A stretch of DNA of 64,000 bases from CAVQBJ01 sp963710725 (GTDB lineage: Bacteria; Actinomycetota; Thermoleophilia; Solirubrobacterales; Solirubrobacteraceae): positions 1-64,000 of the forward strand of contig CAVQBJ010000005.1 in the NCBI GenBank assembly GCA_963710725.1, read 5' to 3'. Numbering within the stretch: the stretch's first letter is position 1; the number at the start of each line of letters is the position of its first letter. A program made the position numbers and the translations under genes. A model generated the notes under the pieces. The model was given only the letters and a program-made list of their open reading frames with translations, was not told the DNA's origin and made no database searches. Positions 41,655 to 50,961 of the stretch are shown in pieces.

Positions 41655-44600
41655 ATGAATCGGGGCCTCGCTCTTCGGCGGTCCCTGCGCGCCGCGCGAA
41701 CGCTCGGGTCGCGGCGCTCGGGCCGCGCCGGCGTCGGACGGCCCTGCGCGCTGCGCCGCGCGCCCGTCCGGATGTTCGCGGCGTCGATCCTCGGCATGCT
41801 CGCTTTCCTGCTCGCCGCGGGTTCGGCGGCGGCGGCCGGGGCGACGATTACCACGGTGGCGGGCGGCACCGGTTCGGGGAGCGCGGCCTCGGTCGCCCAG
41901 ACCCCTGACGGGGTGGCCGATTTCGGGTCGACCGTGTTCGTCGCCGACGGCCCCGACAACATCGTCTTCGCCGTGAATACCCAGACCGGGCACGAGCAGG
42001 CTCTGGCCGGCACGGGCATCGCCGGAGACGAAGGGATCGGCGGACCGGCGACGCGCGCCGAGCTCGCTGACCCGGTGGCGGTCGCGGTCGACGCGCACGG
42101 CGACGTGTACGTCGCCAACGCCGAGTCGTGTCTCGTCGAGGAGGTCAATGAGTCCACGGGCAACATCAGCGTGGTCGCCGGCGACGCGGCGACCGTGGGG
42201 ACGGCGGCCAACGGCGCCGGTGGCTGCCAGCAGCCACCGGAGGAGGGCGGCGCGGCGACCGCCTCGGGCCTGAACGACCCGCGGGCCATCGCCCTGGACG
42301 GCTCCGGTGATCTGTACATCGCCGAGTTCGCCAGCGGCGAAGTGCAGCGGGTCGACGCCTCCACGCACGACATCACGCGCTACGCCGGCGGCGGCTCGCC
42401 GGCGAGCGGCAACGGCGACGGGGGCGCGGCCACGTCGGCTCTGATCAACGCGCCCGACGCACTGGCGCTCGACGGCGACGGCAACCTGTACATCGGCAGC
42501 GAGGACGACCACGACGTGCGCGTGGTGGCGGCGTCGAGCCACGACATCTCGACGTCCGCGGGTGGGGGCTCGCCGGCGAGCGGCAACGGCGACGGCGGAC
42601 CGGCGACCTCGGCCAGGCTGTCCGCGGTGGACGGCCTCGCCTTTGACGGAGCCGGCGATCTGTACATCGCCGAGGGCGCGGACATCCGCGAGGTCAGCCA
42701 CGTCGCCCCGTACGACATCTCCACCTACGCCGGCACGACCCCGATCGGCGGCGGCGGGGGCTGCGGTAGTGGTGGCGGCGCCGGGTGCTCCGTGCTCACC
42801 GAGCCGCTCGACGCGATCGCGGCCGCCCCGACGACGACCGCTGATGGCGACGGGGGCCCGGCCGCCGATGCCGTCTTCGGTGACGCGGGACAGCTGGCCG
42901 TGGACGTCTCGGGCGACCTGTACGCCGCCGATCCTACCGGCGCGACCGTTGGCGGCGCGTCGTTCGGACCGGCGGTGCGCGAGATCGCGGCGGCCCCGCC
43001 GAACGACGTCTCCACGCTGGCCGGCGGACCGATGCGCTACGGCGGAGATGGCGGGCCGGCGGTGGACGCCCAGCTCAGCCGGCCGACCGACGTGGCCCTC
43101 GACGCGCAGGGCGACCTGTTCATCGCCGACGACGGTGACGGCGTCGTGCGCGAGGTGGCCCATGGCACGGGCCTCATCAGCACCGTGGCGGGCGATCCCG
43201 ACCTGGCCACTGCGACGTACACGCCCGGTGGGCCGGCCACCGGCTTCGCGCTGGGCGATCCGACCGCGGTGGCCGTCGGTGCCTCGGGCGCGCTGTTCAT
43301 CGCCATCGGCGACCTTGGCGAGGTGATGCGCGTCGACCCGAGCACGCACGACATCGCGCTGTATGCCGGCGGCGGTGACCCGGCGAGCGGCAACGGCGAC
43401 GGGGGACCAGCCACGGGCGCCGTCCTGGGCGACGTCACGGCGCTCGCGCTGGACTCGGCCGGCGACCTGTACATCGCCACCGGCGCTCCATCCGGCGGCT
43501 ATCCCGCCGTGCGCCGCGTCGACGCGCAGACCAAGCTGATCAGCACGTATGCCGGCGGGCAGTCCTACACGGCGCACAACGGCTACGGCGACGGCGGGAC
43601 GGCGACCCAGGCCGTGCTGCTTGATCCCGTCGGGCTCGCCTTCACGGCGGGCGGCGACCTGCTCATCGCCGACGACGAGAACTACACGGTGCGCGAGGTC
43701 GACACGACGCCCAGCCACGTCATCACGACGATCGCCGGGACGACGAACTCGGGCGGCGACGGTGGCGACGGCGGCCCGGCCACTCAGGCCTCGATCGTCC
43801 CCGAGGGCCTGGCTGTCGACGGCGCCGGCAACATCTACATCAGCGGCGGCGAGGAGTGCTCGATCCGCGAAATCACCAACGGGTTCATCTCCACGATCGC
43901 CGGGACGACGACCGAGGACCCGCAGGCCGACGACGTGATCGAGCCCGACTGCGACTTCAGCGGCGATGGCGGGGCGGCGAGCAGCGCAACCCTCAACGAC
44001 CCCGCCGGGATGGTCGCCGACACCGCCGGTGATGTCTTTATCGCCGATGATCGCAACGGCCGGGTGCGCGAGATCACCCCGTCGGCCACGCTGGCGCCCG
44101 TGCCCACAGTCACCGCGGTCAGCCCGGCCACCGGCCTCGCCACCGGCGGGACGCAGGTGACCATCTCGGGCAGCCACTTCGCGGCCGGCGCCACGGTGAC
44201 GTTCGGCACGACGGTCGCCCAGTCGCCAATCGTCGTGACCGCCAACTCGATCACCGCCACCGCACCGCCGGGGTCCGACGTGGCCGACGTGCGGGTGGAC
44301 GTTGGCGGCCAGGTGAGCGCGATCGCGCCCGGCGACCGCTTCGCCAACACCCCGGTGCTGACCTCCGTCAGCCCGGGCAGCACGGCGGCGGCCCAGCCGG
44401 CGACCGTCACGGTGAGCGGGGCCGGCCTGAGCGGTGCCACCGCGGTCAGCTTCGGGACGGTGCCCGCGGCGGGCTTCTCGGTGGACGGCAACGAGCAGAT
44501 CACGGCTACGGCGCCGAGCCAGGCGGCCGGCACGAGCGTGGACGTGACCGTGACCACGGCCGGAGGGACCAGCGCGACCTCGAGCGCCGATCGATTCGCC

Positions 44601-47600
44601 TACGTCAACGAAGGCTCGATCTCCGGCGTGGTCGTCGATCCGAACGACCGGCCGTTGCCCGATGCGGTCGTCCGGGCCTGCTCGACGACCGGGACGTGCG
44701 GCTCGGCAACCACCGACGCCCTCGGGGCCTACGCGGTCACACCGCTCCCGGACGGCTCGTACACGCTGTACGTGTCACCGCCGCAGGCCGATCTGTGGGA
44801 CGACGCCCCACTGCTCGACAGCTCGGGCGGACCGGTGACGATCAGCGACGCCAACGCCGTCAGCGCCGCGCCGATCGCCGTGCAGGCGGCGGCCGACCTG
44901 CCCGCGGGGGCCACCTTCCAGACGGGCACCAGTGGCACGTTCACCAGCGGGCTGGCGGCGTGGTTCACCGGAGGCAGCGCCACGTTCACCGTGCGCGGCT
45001 GTCCCGGCGGCTCCGCCACCTGGATCCAGGCCTCTGCCACCCCGGGCGACGCGGCGTCGCAGACGGGCTCCTTCACCGAGACGCCGCCGGGATCCGGCGT
45101 GTACACCACTACCCTGCCCCACGGCATCGAAGGCTTCTCGCAGTTCGCCTATGCGTTCTCCTGCCCGGCCGCGGACACGGCCACGACCCCGACCGTCAGC
45201 TCAGTCAGCCCAAGCAGCGGGTCGGCCGCGGGCGGGACGCCGGTGACGATCACCGGGAGCGGCTTTACGACGGCGACCGGCGTGGCGTTCGGCGCCACGC
45301 CGACGGAGCGCATCCAGGTCATCTCCGACAGCGAGCTCCAGGTATACAGCCCGGCTGGGGCCGGCGCGCAGGACGTCCGGGTCGTCGCGCCGGATGGCAC
45401 GAGCGCGACGACGAGCGCGGACGAGTTCAGCTATGGACCCGCGGTGGCCGGGGTCACTCCGAGCAGCGGCCCGGCGGACGGCACGCAGGTGCTCATCGTC
45501 GGATCGGGATTCACCGGCGCGACGGGCGTGGACTTCGCCGCGACGCCGGCCACGGGCGTGCGGGTGCTCTCGGACAGCGAGATCGTCGCCACGAGCCCCG
45601 CCGGCGCCGGCACCGAGGATGTCACGGTGACGAGCTCGCTCGGCACGAGTCCGACCTCGGCGGCGGATCATTTCGGCTTCCAGGCGCCGACGGTCACCGG
45701 CCTGCTGAACACGAGCGGTCCCGACGCCGGTGGTCAGCCGCTCATCGTCACTGGGGCCAACTTCACCGGTGCGACCTCGGTGTCGTTCGGCGCGACGGCG
45801 ACGAGCGATTTCACGGTGCTGGACGACTCCGACCTGGAGGTCACGGTGCCGCCCCATGTCGCCGGGACGGTCGGCGTCACTGTCAACACGAGCGCGGGCC
45901 CGAGCGCGTCGACGGCGGCGGACGACTTCTCCTATGACGCGCCGGTGGTGAGCGGTCTGTCCGAGACGAGCGGGCGGGCCGGCGACAACCTGGTCATCAC
46001 CGGCAGCGGGCTCACCGGCGCGACCGCGGTTGACTTCGACGGCGTCGCCGCCACCAACCTGATCAGCCTCGACGATGACGATCTACAGGTCACGGTGCCA
46101 GCGGGCTCGGGGACCGCGGACGTCGTGGTCACGACGCCGGGCGGCACGAGCGCGCCCTCGTCGGACTCGCAGTTCACCTACGGCAGTCCGACGGCCGCCA
46201 CGGACCCGCAGCTGAGCGGGGTGTACGGCGCCAGCGGCGTACCGGCCAACGGCACGTGCAGAGCGTCGCTGTCGCTCAGCCTGACCGGCCTCGGCGGTGC
46301 CGCCAATCTCGACGGGGCGCAGTCGGTGAACTTCCTCGAGCCGGACGGCACGGTGAGCGTGCCGATCTCCGACCTGGCCGCCGGAGAGACGGCGCAGCAG
46401 ACGACCGTCGCCGTGCCGGTACCCCCCGGACCACCCGGCGCCAGCGTCAACGTGACCGTCTCCGGCAGTGCGGACGGCACGCCGTGGCAGACGAACGCCG
46501 CGTCCATCCGTTACCTCGCAGTGCTCGTGGTCGCGGTGTCGCCGAACCACGCGGCGTTCGTCGCCCCCGACCAGGCGGTGCTCGACACCACCGGAATCAG
46601 CCCCTGCGGCTACGGCGACGCCGACGCCTCGCCCACGCCGTCGGGCGTGAAGTTCCTGTGGGGGTCGCAATTCGCCACTGCGACGTCCGTGGAATCGGGC
46701 CGCTTCGACACGGGCAACGAGGTGGTGTGGCACTTCGACGTTCCGCCCGATGTAGACACGCAGAAGATCACCGCCTACGTTGGTGAGAACGCGAGCGGCA
46801 ACTCGGCCGAGTTCACCTACGATCCGCCGTTCGTCCGGGACGTCAACTTCCCCGTCGGCCTGGACACCGGCGGCTACCAGGAGACGCTCGACGGCGACGA
46901 CTTCGCGCCTCCGCCGGGCTACACGCTGCCGGGCGGAACGGTCAAGGCGGTCACCTACGGATCGGGCGGCCCGGCCTGGGCGACACAGACCGTCTCCGGT
47001 CACGTGATCCAGACGACCCCGATCCCGGGCGGGCGCGACGGCACCCAGCCGGTCGTGGTGGTGGCCACCAACAGCGCCGGACAGACCGAGTCCTCCCTCC
47101 CGCAGTCCACGGCGAGCTTCACCTACATCCCCTGCCCGTCGGGCAAGAAGTGCCCGCCGCCACCTCCGTCTCCCCCGAAACCGCCGACACCGCCGTGCCC
47201 GGGCGGCGGCTGCAGCAACGGCGGCGGCGGCTCGTTCGGCACGTACAACGATCCGAGCGGCACCGTGGTCAACACGCACGGGGCGCCCGTGGCCGAGGCG
47301 ACGGTCACCCTGTTGCAGTCGAGCTCGGCCAGCGGGCCGTTCACGGCCGTACCCAACGGCAGCGCGGTGATGTCGCCCGACAACCGGGTCAACCCCCGGG
47401 TCACCGGACCGTCGGGCATCTACGGCTGGGACGTTCTGCCCGACTACTACGAGATCACGGCCACCGCCGACGGCTGCAACACGTACACGACCGCGCCGCA
47501 GGACGTACCCCCGCCGGTCACCGGCCTGACGCTCACGCTCAACTGCTCCGGTGCACCGCCCTCGGTCACGGGCGTCAGCCCCTCGGCCGGCTCGGTGACA

Positions 47601-48458
47601 GGCGGCACGCCGGTGACGATCACGGGCAGCGGATTCGTCGCCGGGGCCACAACCGTCACCTTCGACGGGCAGGCGGCCGCCGACGTCACCGTCAACTCCG
47701 GCGGCACCTCGCTCACCGCCGACAGCCCGGCCGCGTCGGCCGGGGCGATCACCGTGAGCGTCGCCACCTCCAGCGGCAGCGCGGCGGCCGGCACGTTCAC
47801 CTACGTCGCCGCCCAGCCGACGCTGACGGCCCTCGCCCCGGACACGGGGATGGTGGGCACGCTCGTGACGCTGACCGGCACCGGACTGACGCCGGCCACA
47901 GCCGTGCACTTCGGCTCGGTGGCGGCCCACTTCCAGGTTGTGTCCGATGACCAGATCACCGCGGTGGCCCCGGCCGGAGCCGGCGGGGTGGTCACGGTGA
48001 CCACGCCGGGCGGAACCGCAACGGCCGCCACCGACTTCACCGAGATCTCTCCGACGATCACCACGAGCACGACGATCACCACGAGCACGACGATCTCAAC
48101 GAGCACGTCGACATCGGGTGCGGGCCCGACTTCGAGCGGCGGCGGTGTCGGCGGCACCACCAGTTCCTCGCTCAGCGTGAGCACCTCCACGACGTCGGCT
48201 CACGGCGCGGTCCAGGGTGCTCACGCAATCGCGCATCCGCCCACTCCGGCGCAGAGGCTGGCGGCCGCGCTCAAGGCGTGCACGAAGATCAAGAGCAAGC
48301 GGCAGCGCGCGAGCTGCGTGAGCGCCGCCCACCGGGCCTACACCCGCGCGGTGCAGGCGGCGAATCTCGCGGCGGCGCTGAAGGCATGTTCCCGCCTCCG
48401 GCCGTCCAAGCGCGCCTCCTGCGTGAGGACGGCCCGCAAGCGTGCGAACCACCGTTGA
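41655..48458 (+). CDS. Giant secreted NHL-repeat / IPT-domain surface protein
   Basis: A 2267-residue protein. After a basic start and a signal peptide (about residues 38-58, ASILGMLAFLLAAGSAAAA) come about ten NHL-type propeller repeats (60-810; VAVDAHGDVYVA, IALDGSGDLYIAE). Two IPT/TIG domains (817-983), a carboxypeptidase-regulatory-like domain (986-1075), four more IPT domains (1178-1510), a Pro-rich linker (1830-1863), another regulatory-like domain and two IPT domains (1968-2130) follow. A Thr/Ser-rich stretch and a basic tail with two LAAALKAC repeats end it. It is probably a surface adhesin or binding protein. It is the only gene between two tRNA-Gly repeats. ATG 41655 was chosen as the start nearest the signal peptide. 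Confidence 0.88.
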   Translation: MNRGLALRRSLRAARTLGSRRSGRAGVGRPCALRRAPVRMFAASILGMLAFLLAAGSAAAAGATITTVAGGTGSGSAASVAQTPDGVADFGSTVFVADGPDNIVFAVNTQTGHEQALAGTGIAGDEGIGGPATRAELADPVAVAVDAHGDVYVANAESCLVEEVNESTGNISVVAGDAATVGTAANGAGGCQQPPEEGGAATASGLNDPRAIALDGSGDLYIAEFASGEVQRVDASTHDITRYAGGGSPASGNGDGGAATSALINAPDALALDGDGNLYIGSEDDHDVRVVAASSHDISTSAGGGSPASGNGDGGPATSARLSAVDGLAFDGAGDLYIAEGADIREVSHVAPYDISTYAGTTPIGGGGGCGSGGGAGCSVLTEPLDAIAAAPTTTADGDGGPAADAVFGDAGQLAVDVSGDLYAADPTGATVGGASFGPAVREIAAAPPNDVSTLAGGPMRYGGDGGPAVDAQLSRPTDVALDAQGDLFIADDGDGVVREVAHGTGLISTVAGDPDLATATYTPGGPATGFALGDPTAVAVGASGALFIAIGDLGEVMRVDPSTHDIALYAGGGDPASGNGDGGPATGAVLGDVTALALDSAGDLYIATGAPSGGYPAVRRVDAQTKLISTYAGGQSYTAHNGYGDGGTATQAVLLDPVGLAFTAGGDLLIADDENYTVREVDTTPSHVITTIAGTTNSGGDGGDGGPATQASIVPEGLAVDGAGNIYISGGEECSIREITNGFISTIAGTTTEDPQADDVIEPDCDFSGDGGAASSATLNDPAGMVADTAGDVFIADDRNGRVREITPSATLAPVPTVTAVSPATGLATGGTQVTISGSHFAAGATVTFGTTVAQSPIVVTANSITATAPPGSDVADVRVDVGGQVSAIAPGDRFANTPVLTSVSPGSTAAAQPATVTVSGAGLSGATAVSFGTVPAAGFSVDGNEQITATAPSQAAGTSVDVTVTTAGGTSATSSADRFAYVNEGSISGVVVDPNDRPLPDAVVRACSTTGTCGSATTDALGAYAVTPLPDGSYTLYVSPPQADLWDDAPLLDSSGGPVTISDANAVSAAPIAVQAAADLPAGATFQTGTSGTFTSGLAAWFTGGSATFTVRGCPGGSATWIQASATPGDAASQTGSFTETPPGSGVYTTTLPHGIEGFSQFAYAFSCPAADTATTPTVSSVSPSSGSAAGGTPVTITGSGFTTATGVAFGATPTERIQVISDSELQVYSPAGAGAQDVRVVAPDGTSATTSADEFSYGPAVAGVTPSSGPADGTQVLIVGSGFTGATGVDFAATPATGVRVLSDSEIVATSPAGAGTEDVTVTSSLGTSPTSAADHFGFQAPTVTGLLNTSGPDAGGQPLIVTGANFTGATSVSFGATATSDFTVLDDSDLEVTVPPHVAGTVGVTVNTSAGPSASTAADDFSYDAPVVSGLSETSGRAGDNLVITGSGLTGATAVDFDGVAATNLISLDDDDLQVTVPAGSGTADVVVTTPGGTSAPSSDSQFTYGSPTAATDPQLSGVYGASGVPANGTCRASLSLSLTGLGGAANLDGAQSVNFLEPDGTVSVPISDLAAGETAQQTTVAVPVPPGPPGASVNVTVSGSADGTPWQTNAASIRYLAVLVVAVSPNHAAFVAPDQAVLDTTGISPCGYGDADASPTPSGVKFLWGSQFATATSVESGRFDTGNEVVWHFDVPPDVDTQKITAYVGENASGNSAEFTYDPPFVRDVNFPVGLDTGGYQETLDGDDFAPPPGYTLPGGTVKAVTYGSGGPAWATQTVSGHVIQTTPIPGGRDGTQPVVVVATNSAGQTESSLPQSTASFTYIPCPSGKKCPPPPPSPPKPPTPPCPGGGCSNGGGGSFGTYNDPSGTVVNTHGAPVAEATVTLLQSSSASGPFTAVPNGSAVMSPDNRVNPRVTGPSGIYGWDVLPDYYEITATADGCNTYTTAPQDVPPPVTGLTLTLNCSGAPPSVTGVSPSAGSVTGGTPVTITGSGFVAGATTVTFDGQAAADVTVNSGGTSLTADSPAASAGAITVSVATSSGSAAAGTFTYVAAQPTLTALAPDTGMVGTLVTLTGTGLTPATAVHFGSVAAHFQVVSDDQITAVAPAGAGGVVTVTTPGGTATAATDFTEISPTITTSTTITTSTTISTSTSTSGAGPTSSGGGVGGTTSSSLSVSTSTTSAHGAVQGAHAIAHPPTPAQRLAAALKACTKIKSKRQRASCVSAAHRAYTRAVQAANLAAALKACSRLRPSKRASCVRTARKRANHR

Positions 48459-48522
48459 GCGACGCGCTGCTCGCCGCGCTGCTGGTGTCGCCAAGCGTGT
48501 TATCTCGGCAGCCGTTGCTAGT

Positions 48523-48566
48523 TGCCATGCAGAAGGTCGAGGGTTCGAGTCCCTTCATCCGCTTCA
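48523..48566 (+). repeat. tRNA-Gly(GCC) 3'-half repeat, copy 3 (exact)
   Basis: Identical over 44 nt to positions 1-44. The sequence upstream (GTTATCTCGGCAGCCGTTGC) does not contain a tRNA 5' half, so it is a partial copy. A weaker version of the post-tRNA hairpin follows (GGCACGC-AACA-GCGGGCC). It marks the right-hand end of the inserted DNA; metal-transport genes start 150 bp later. Confidence 0.9.
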
Positions 48567-48711
48567 AGAAAAGGCACGCAACAGCGGGCCTTTCCTGTTG
48601 ATCCAGATGCCAGTCGACGGCCGTTGGCAGCATTGCCAAGCGGCGGTCTCATCGCGCGCAGGGACGGACGGACGTCAGCCCCTGACGTTCGACCGTCGTT
48701 CTACACCGCCC

Positions 48712-49185
48712 TCAGCTCGTCTGCGCCTCGGCCTCGGACGTGCTCTGGCAGGCGCGGCACTCGCCGCGCAGGATGACTTCGTGGCCGTGGGCGTGAAATC
48801 CGAGGCGGCCGGCGAGTTGTTCGATCGAGCGCTCGAGTTCGGGATCATCGAAGGGCACGAGGCGCCCGCAGGTGTCGCAGAGCAGGTGATGGTGGTGGTG
48901 TCCGCCGGGTTCGATTCGTTCGTATCGGGCGGTCGCGTCGCCGAGTTCTAGGCGGGATACGAGACCGCGTTCCTGCAGGAGCTCAAGGATGCGGTAGATG
49001 CTGGCGCGAGCGACGCGGCGATCGCTGCCGCGTAGGTGGTCCTCGATCTCGATCGCGCTGAGCGCGCAAGGCTGGCTGGCGAGCAGTTCGATCAGCGCGT
49101 TGCGTGCGCCGCCGCTGCGGTGCCCATCCTGCTCGAAGGCAGCGCGCGCATGTTCGGCCCAGCCGGTCTGGATTGCTGTCGGCAT
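48712..49185 (-). CDS. Fur-family metalloregulator, probably Zur
   Basis: A 157-residue Fur-family repressor: winged helix (ALSAIEIEDHLRGSDRRVARASIYRILELLQERGLV), then the metal site GGHHHHHLLCDTCG with Cys-x-x-Cys and the second pair CRAC near the C-terminus. It is the last gene of the zinc-type ABC operon (81 bp after the permease), so Zur is the most likely identity. It would repress zinc uptake when zinc is replete. Confidence 0.87.
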   Translation of the reverse strand: MPTAIQTGWAEHARAAFEQDGHRSGGARNALIELLASQPCALSAIEIEDHLRGSDRRVARASIYRILELLQERGLVSRLELGDATARYERIEPGGHHHHHLLCDTCGRLVPFDDPELERSIEQLAGRLGFHAHGHEVILRGECRACQSTSEAEAQTS

Positions 49186-49266
49186 GCCTTGATTCTAACC
49201 GCGAATCGCCGGTAGTGAGACACGTTCTCGCTACCGTGCGGGGCTGTCGCTGGTTCAGAACACGCG

Positions 49267-50079
49267 TTACGCGGCTGCCGTGGCTGGTTGGCGGCGTCCC
49301 CTGAGGGCCGCCCAGGCGCGGCCGAGCGCGTAGCTGGCGGCGCTGGCGGTGCCGACGAAGAACCCGACGGGGTAGTTGGTGCTGTATGACGCCGCGATCG
49401 CGATCCAGGCGATCAGCAGCGCGATCACGACCGAGAGCGCCATCGCGAGTAGCGGTCGGTCGGTGAGCGATCGAGCGGCCGCGGGGGCGCCGATCATGAG
49501 GCTGAAGATGAGTAGGGTGCCGACGACGGGCACGGTCATCGCGGTGGCGAGCGCGACCACCAGCAGGAAGCAGATCTCGACAGTGAACGTGCTGATTCCG
49601 CGTGCTTCGCCGACCTCGGGGAGGATCGAGGAGAGCATCAGCGGTCGGTAAAGCATCGCTATCGCGACGAGGCAGAGGGCGCCGAGGATGGCGGTTGGTG
49701 CGATCTCGTTGGGGCTGATCCCGAGAACCTCTCCGAACAGCAGCGAGTAGACCTGCGGTGCGTACTCGACGCTCATGCTCAGAAACAGTGCGCCGAGGCC
49801 GAGCATCACCACGAGCGCGAGTGCAGTCGCGACGTCGTGGCGTCCGCGGCGGCTGAGCCAGCCGATCCCCAGTGCGCTCGCGACGGCCGCGACGGCGAGT
49901 CCCACCAGTGTGCTGACGCCGATCAGGCTGGCTGCGGCGGCTCCGGCGAAGGAGCCGTTGGGGATCGCGTGCGCCACGAACGCCGAGCCGCGTAGGACGA
50001 CAAAGAATCCGACTACGCCGGCGACGACGGCAACGATGCTGGCCACCTCCCACGCGTTGACCATGAACCCGGAGAACAT
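49267..50079 (-). CDS. Metal ABC transporter permease (ZnuB-like)
   Basis: A 270-residue ABC-3 family permease with eight or nine hydrophobic helices: ASIVAVVAGVVGFFVVLRGSAFVAHAIPNG, LGIGWLSRRGRHDVATALALVVMLGLGALF and the conserved LPEVGEARGISTF coupling region. It works with the ATPase and binding protein upstream. Two permease genes of this type lie head to tail, so the transporter probably uses a heterodimer. The start ATG directly follows the stop of the first permease. Confidence 0.9.
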   Translation of the reverse strand: MFSGFMVNAWEVASIVAVVAGVVGFFVVLRGSAFVAHAIPNGSFAGAAAASLIGVSTLVGLAVAAVASALGIGWLSRRGRHDVATALALVVMLGLGALFLSMSVEYAPQVYSLLFGEVLGISPNEIAPTAILGALCLVAIAMLYRPLMLSSILPEVGEARGISTFTVEICFLLVVALATAMTVPVVGTLLIFSLMIGAPAAARSLTDRPLLAMALSVVIALLIAWIAIAASYSTNYPVGFFVGTASAASYALGRAWAALRGRRQPATAAA

Positions 50080-50961
50080 CTAGGAGGCCTGTGTTCGGCG
50101 ACGGTGGCGCCATTCGGGCGCCCCGGAGAGCAGGTAGAACGCGAACACGAGGGTGACCACGAAGAAGCTGACCGGCCAGCCTCGCCCGGCGGGCGGCCAG
50201 TCATAGCTGTCGTAGGCGAGCACGATTCCGAGCCACATCGCGGTCACGCCGATCCCAGCGGCGGCAAGCATGGCGTACAGCGGCCGCTTGGTCAGGCGCA
50301 GCGCGGTCGCGGCGGGGCCGATGAGCAATGCGGTGCTGAGGATGGTGCCGATCGTGATCGCCGCCAGCGCGGTCGCGAGGGCCAGTCCCAGGAGATACAG
50401 CGCGCCGATCCGCCGGACCGGGATGCCGCGCGCGGCGGCCATCTCGGCGCTGACCGAGCTCAGCAGCAGCGGCCGGTACAGCGCGGCCATCAGCGCGAGC
50501 GCGAGCGCCGCGAGCACCACGATCAGGGGAACGGTCGAGGTGGGGATCGCGAAGACCGAGCCGAACAGGACGGTGACCGTAGCGCCGGTCGTGTTGTGCA
50601 GCGTGCTGTCCAGGTAGAGAAACAGTGCGGCCAGGCCGATCGAGGCGCCGAGCACGATCCCGGTGGCCAGGTCGCGCCCGCGCGGGCGCTGGATTCCGAT
50701 CAGCTCCATCGCCGCGGCGGCGATCACGTCCATCACCAGGAAGCCGCTCATCAGCCCGACTCCGGCCAGGAACGCTCCGGCGCCGCCGGTCGTGCCGATG
50801 TCACCAAGCGCCTCCCCGGCGAACGCCTGCCCGCGGATCACGGTGAACACGCCCACGACGGCGGCCACGACGGCGACCACCGCGCCGACGCTGACCGCTA
50901 CATGGATGACCTCGCTGCTGAAGAATCCGGGCGCGATGATCGAGCCCGCCGGGCGCGTCAC
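50080..50961 (-). CDS. Metal ABC transporter permease (ZnuB-like)
   Basis: A 293-residue ABC-3 family permease with eight or nine helices, including VAVSVGAVVAVVAAVVGVFTVIRGQAFAGEALGDIGTT and the coupling loop VSAEMAAARGIPVRR. It forms the membrane channel of the zinc/manganese importer together with the second permease. Its ATG overlaps the stop of the ATPase gene by 4 bp. A hydrophilic C-terminal tail (EWRHRRRTQAS) ends it. Confidence 0.9.
   Translation of the reverse strand: MTRPAGSIIAPGFFSSEVIHVAVSVGAVVAVVAAVVGVFTVIRGQAFAGEALGDIGTTGGAGAFLAGVGLMSGFLVMDVIAAAAMELIGIQRPRGRDLATGIVLGASIGLAALFLYLDSTLHNTTGATVTVLFGSVFAIPTSTVPLIVVLAALALALMAALYRPLLLSSVSAEMAAARGIPVRRIGALYLLGLALATALAAITIGTILSTALLIGPAATALRLTKRPLYAMLAAAGIGVTAMWLGIVLAYDSYDWPPAGRGWPVSFFVVTLVFAFYLLSGAPEWRHRRRTQAS

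Noticed and set aside
41541..44177. 878-codon open frame on the minus strand
   Set aside because: It is antisense to the NHL/IPT gene, has an Arg/Gly/Val-rich composition without domains, and arises from the high GC content.
46083..47930. 615-codon open frame on the minus strand
   Set aside because: Antisense to the same surface-protein gene, no homology, typical GC-rich shadow.
48289..48639. Protein beginning MKGLEPSTFCMA near both internal tRNA-Gly repeats
   Set aside because: This translation is a well-known artefact of reading tRNA-Gly 3' sequence on the opposite strand; the same occurs at 41322-41537.
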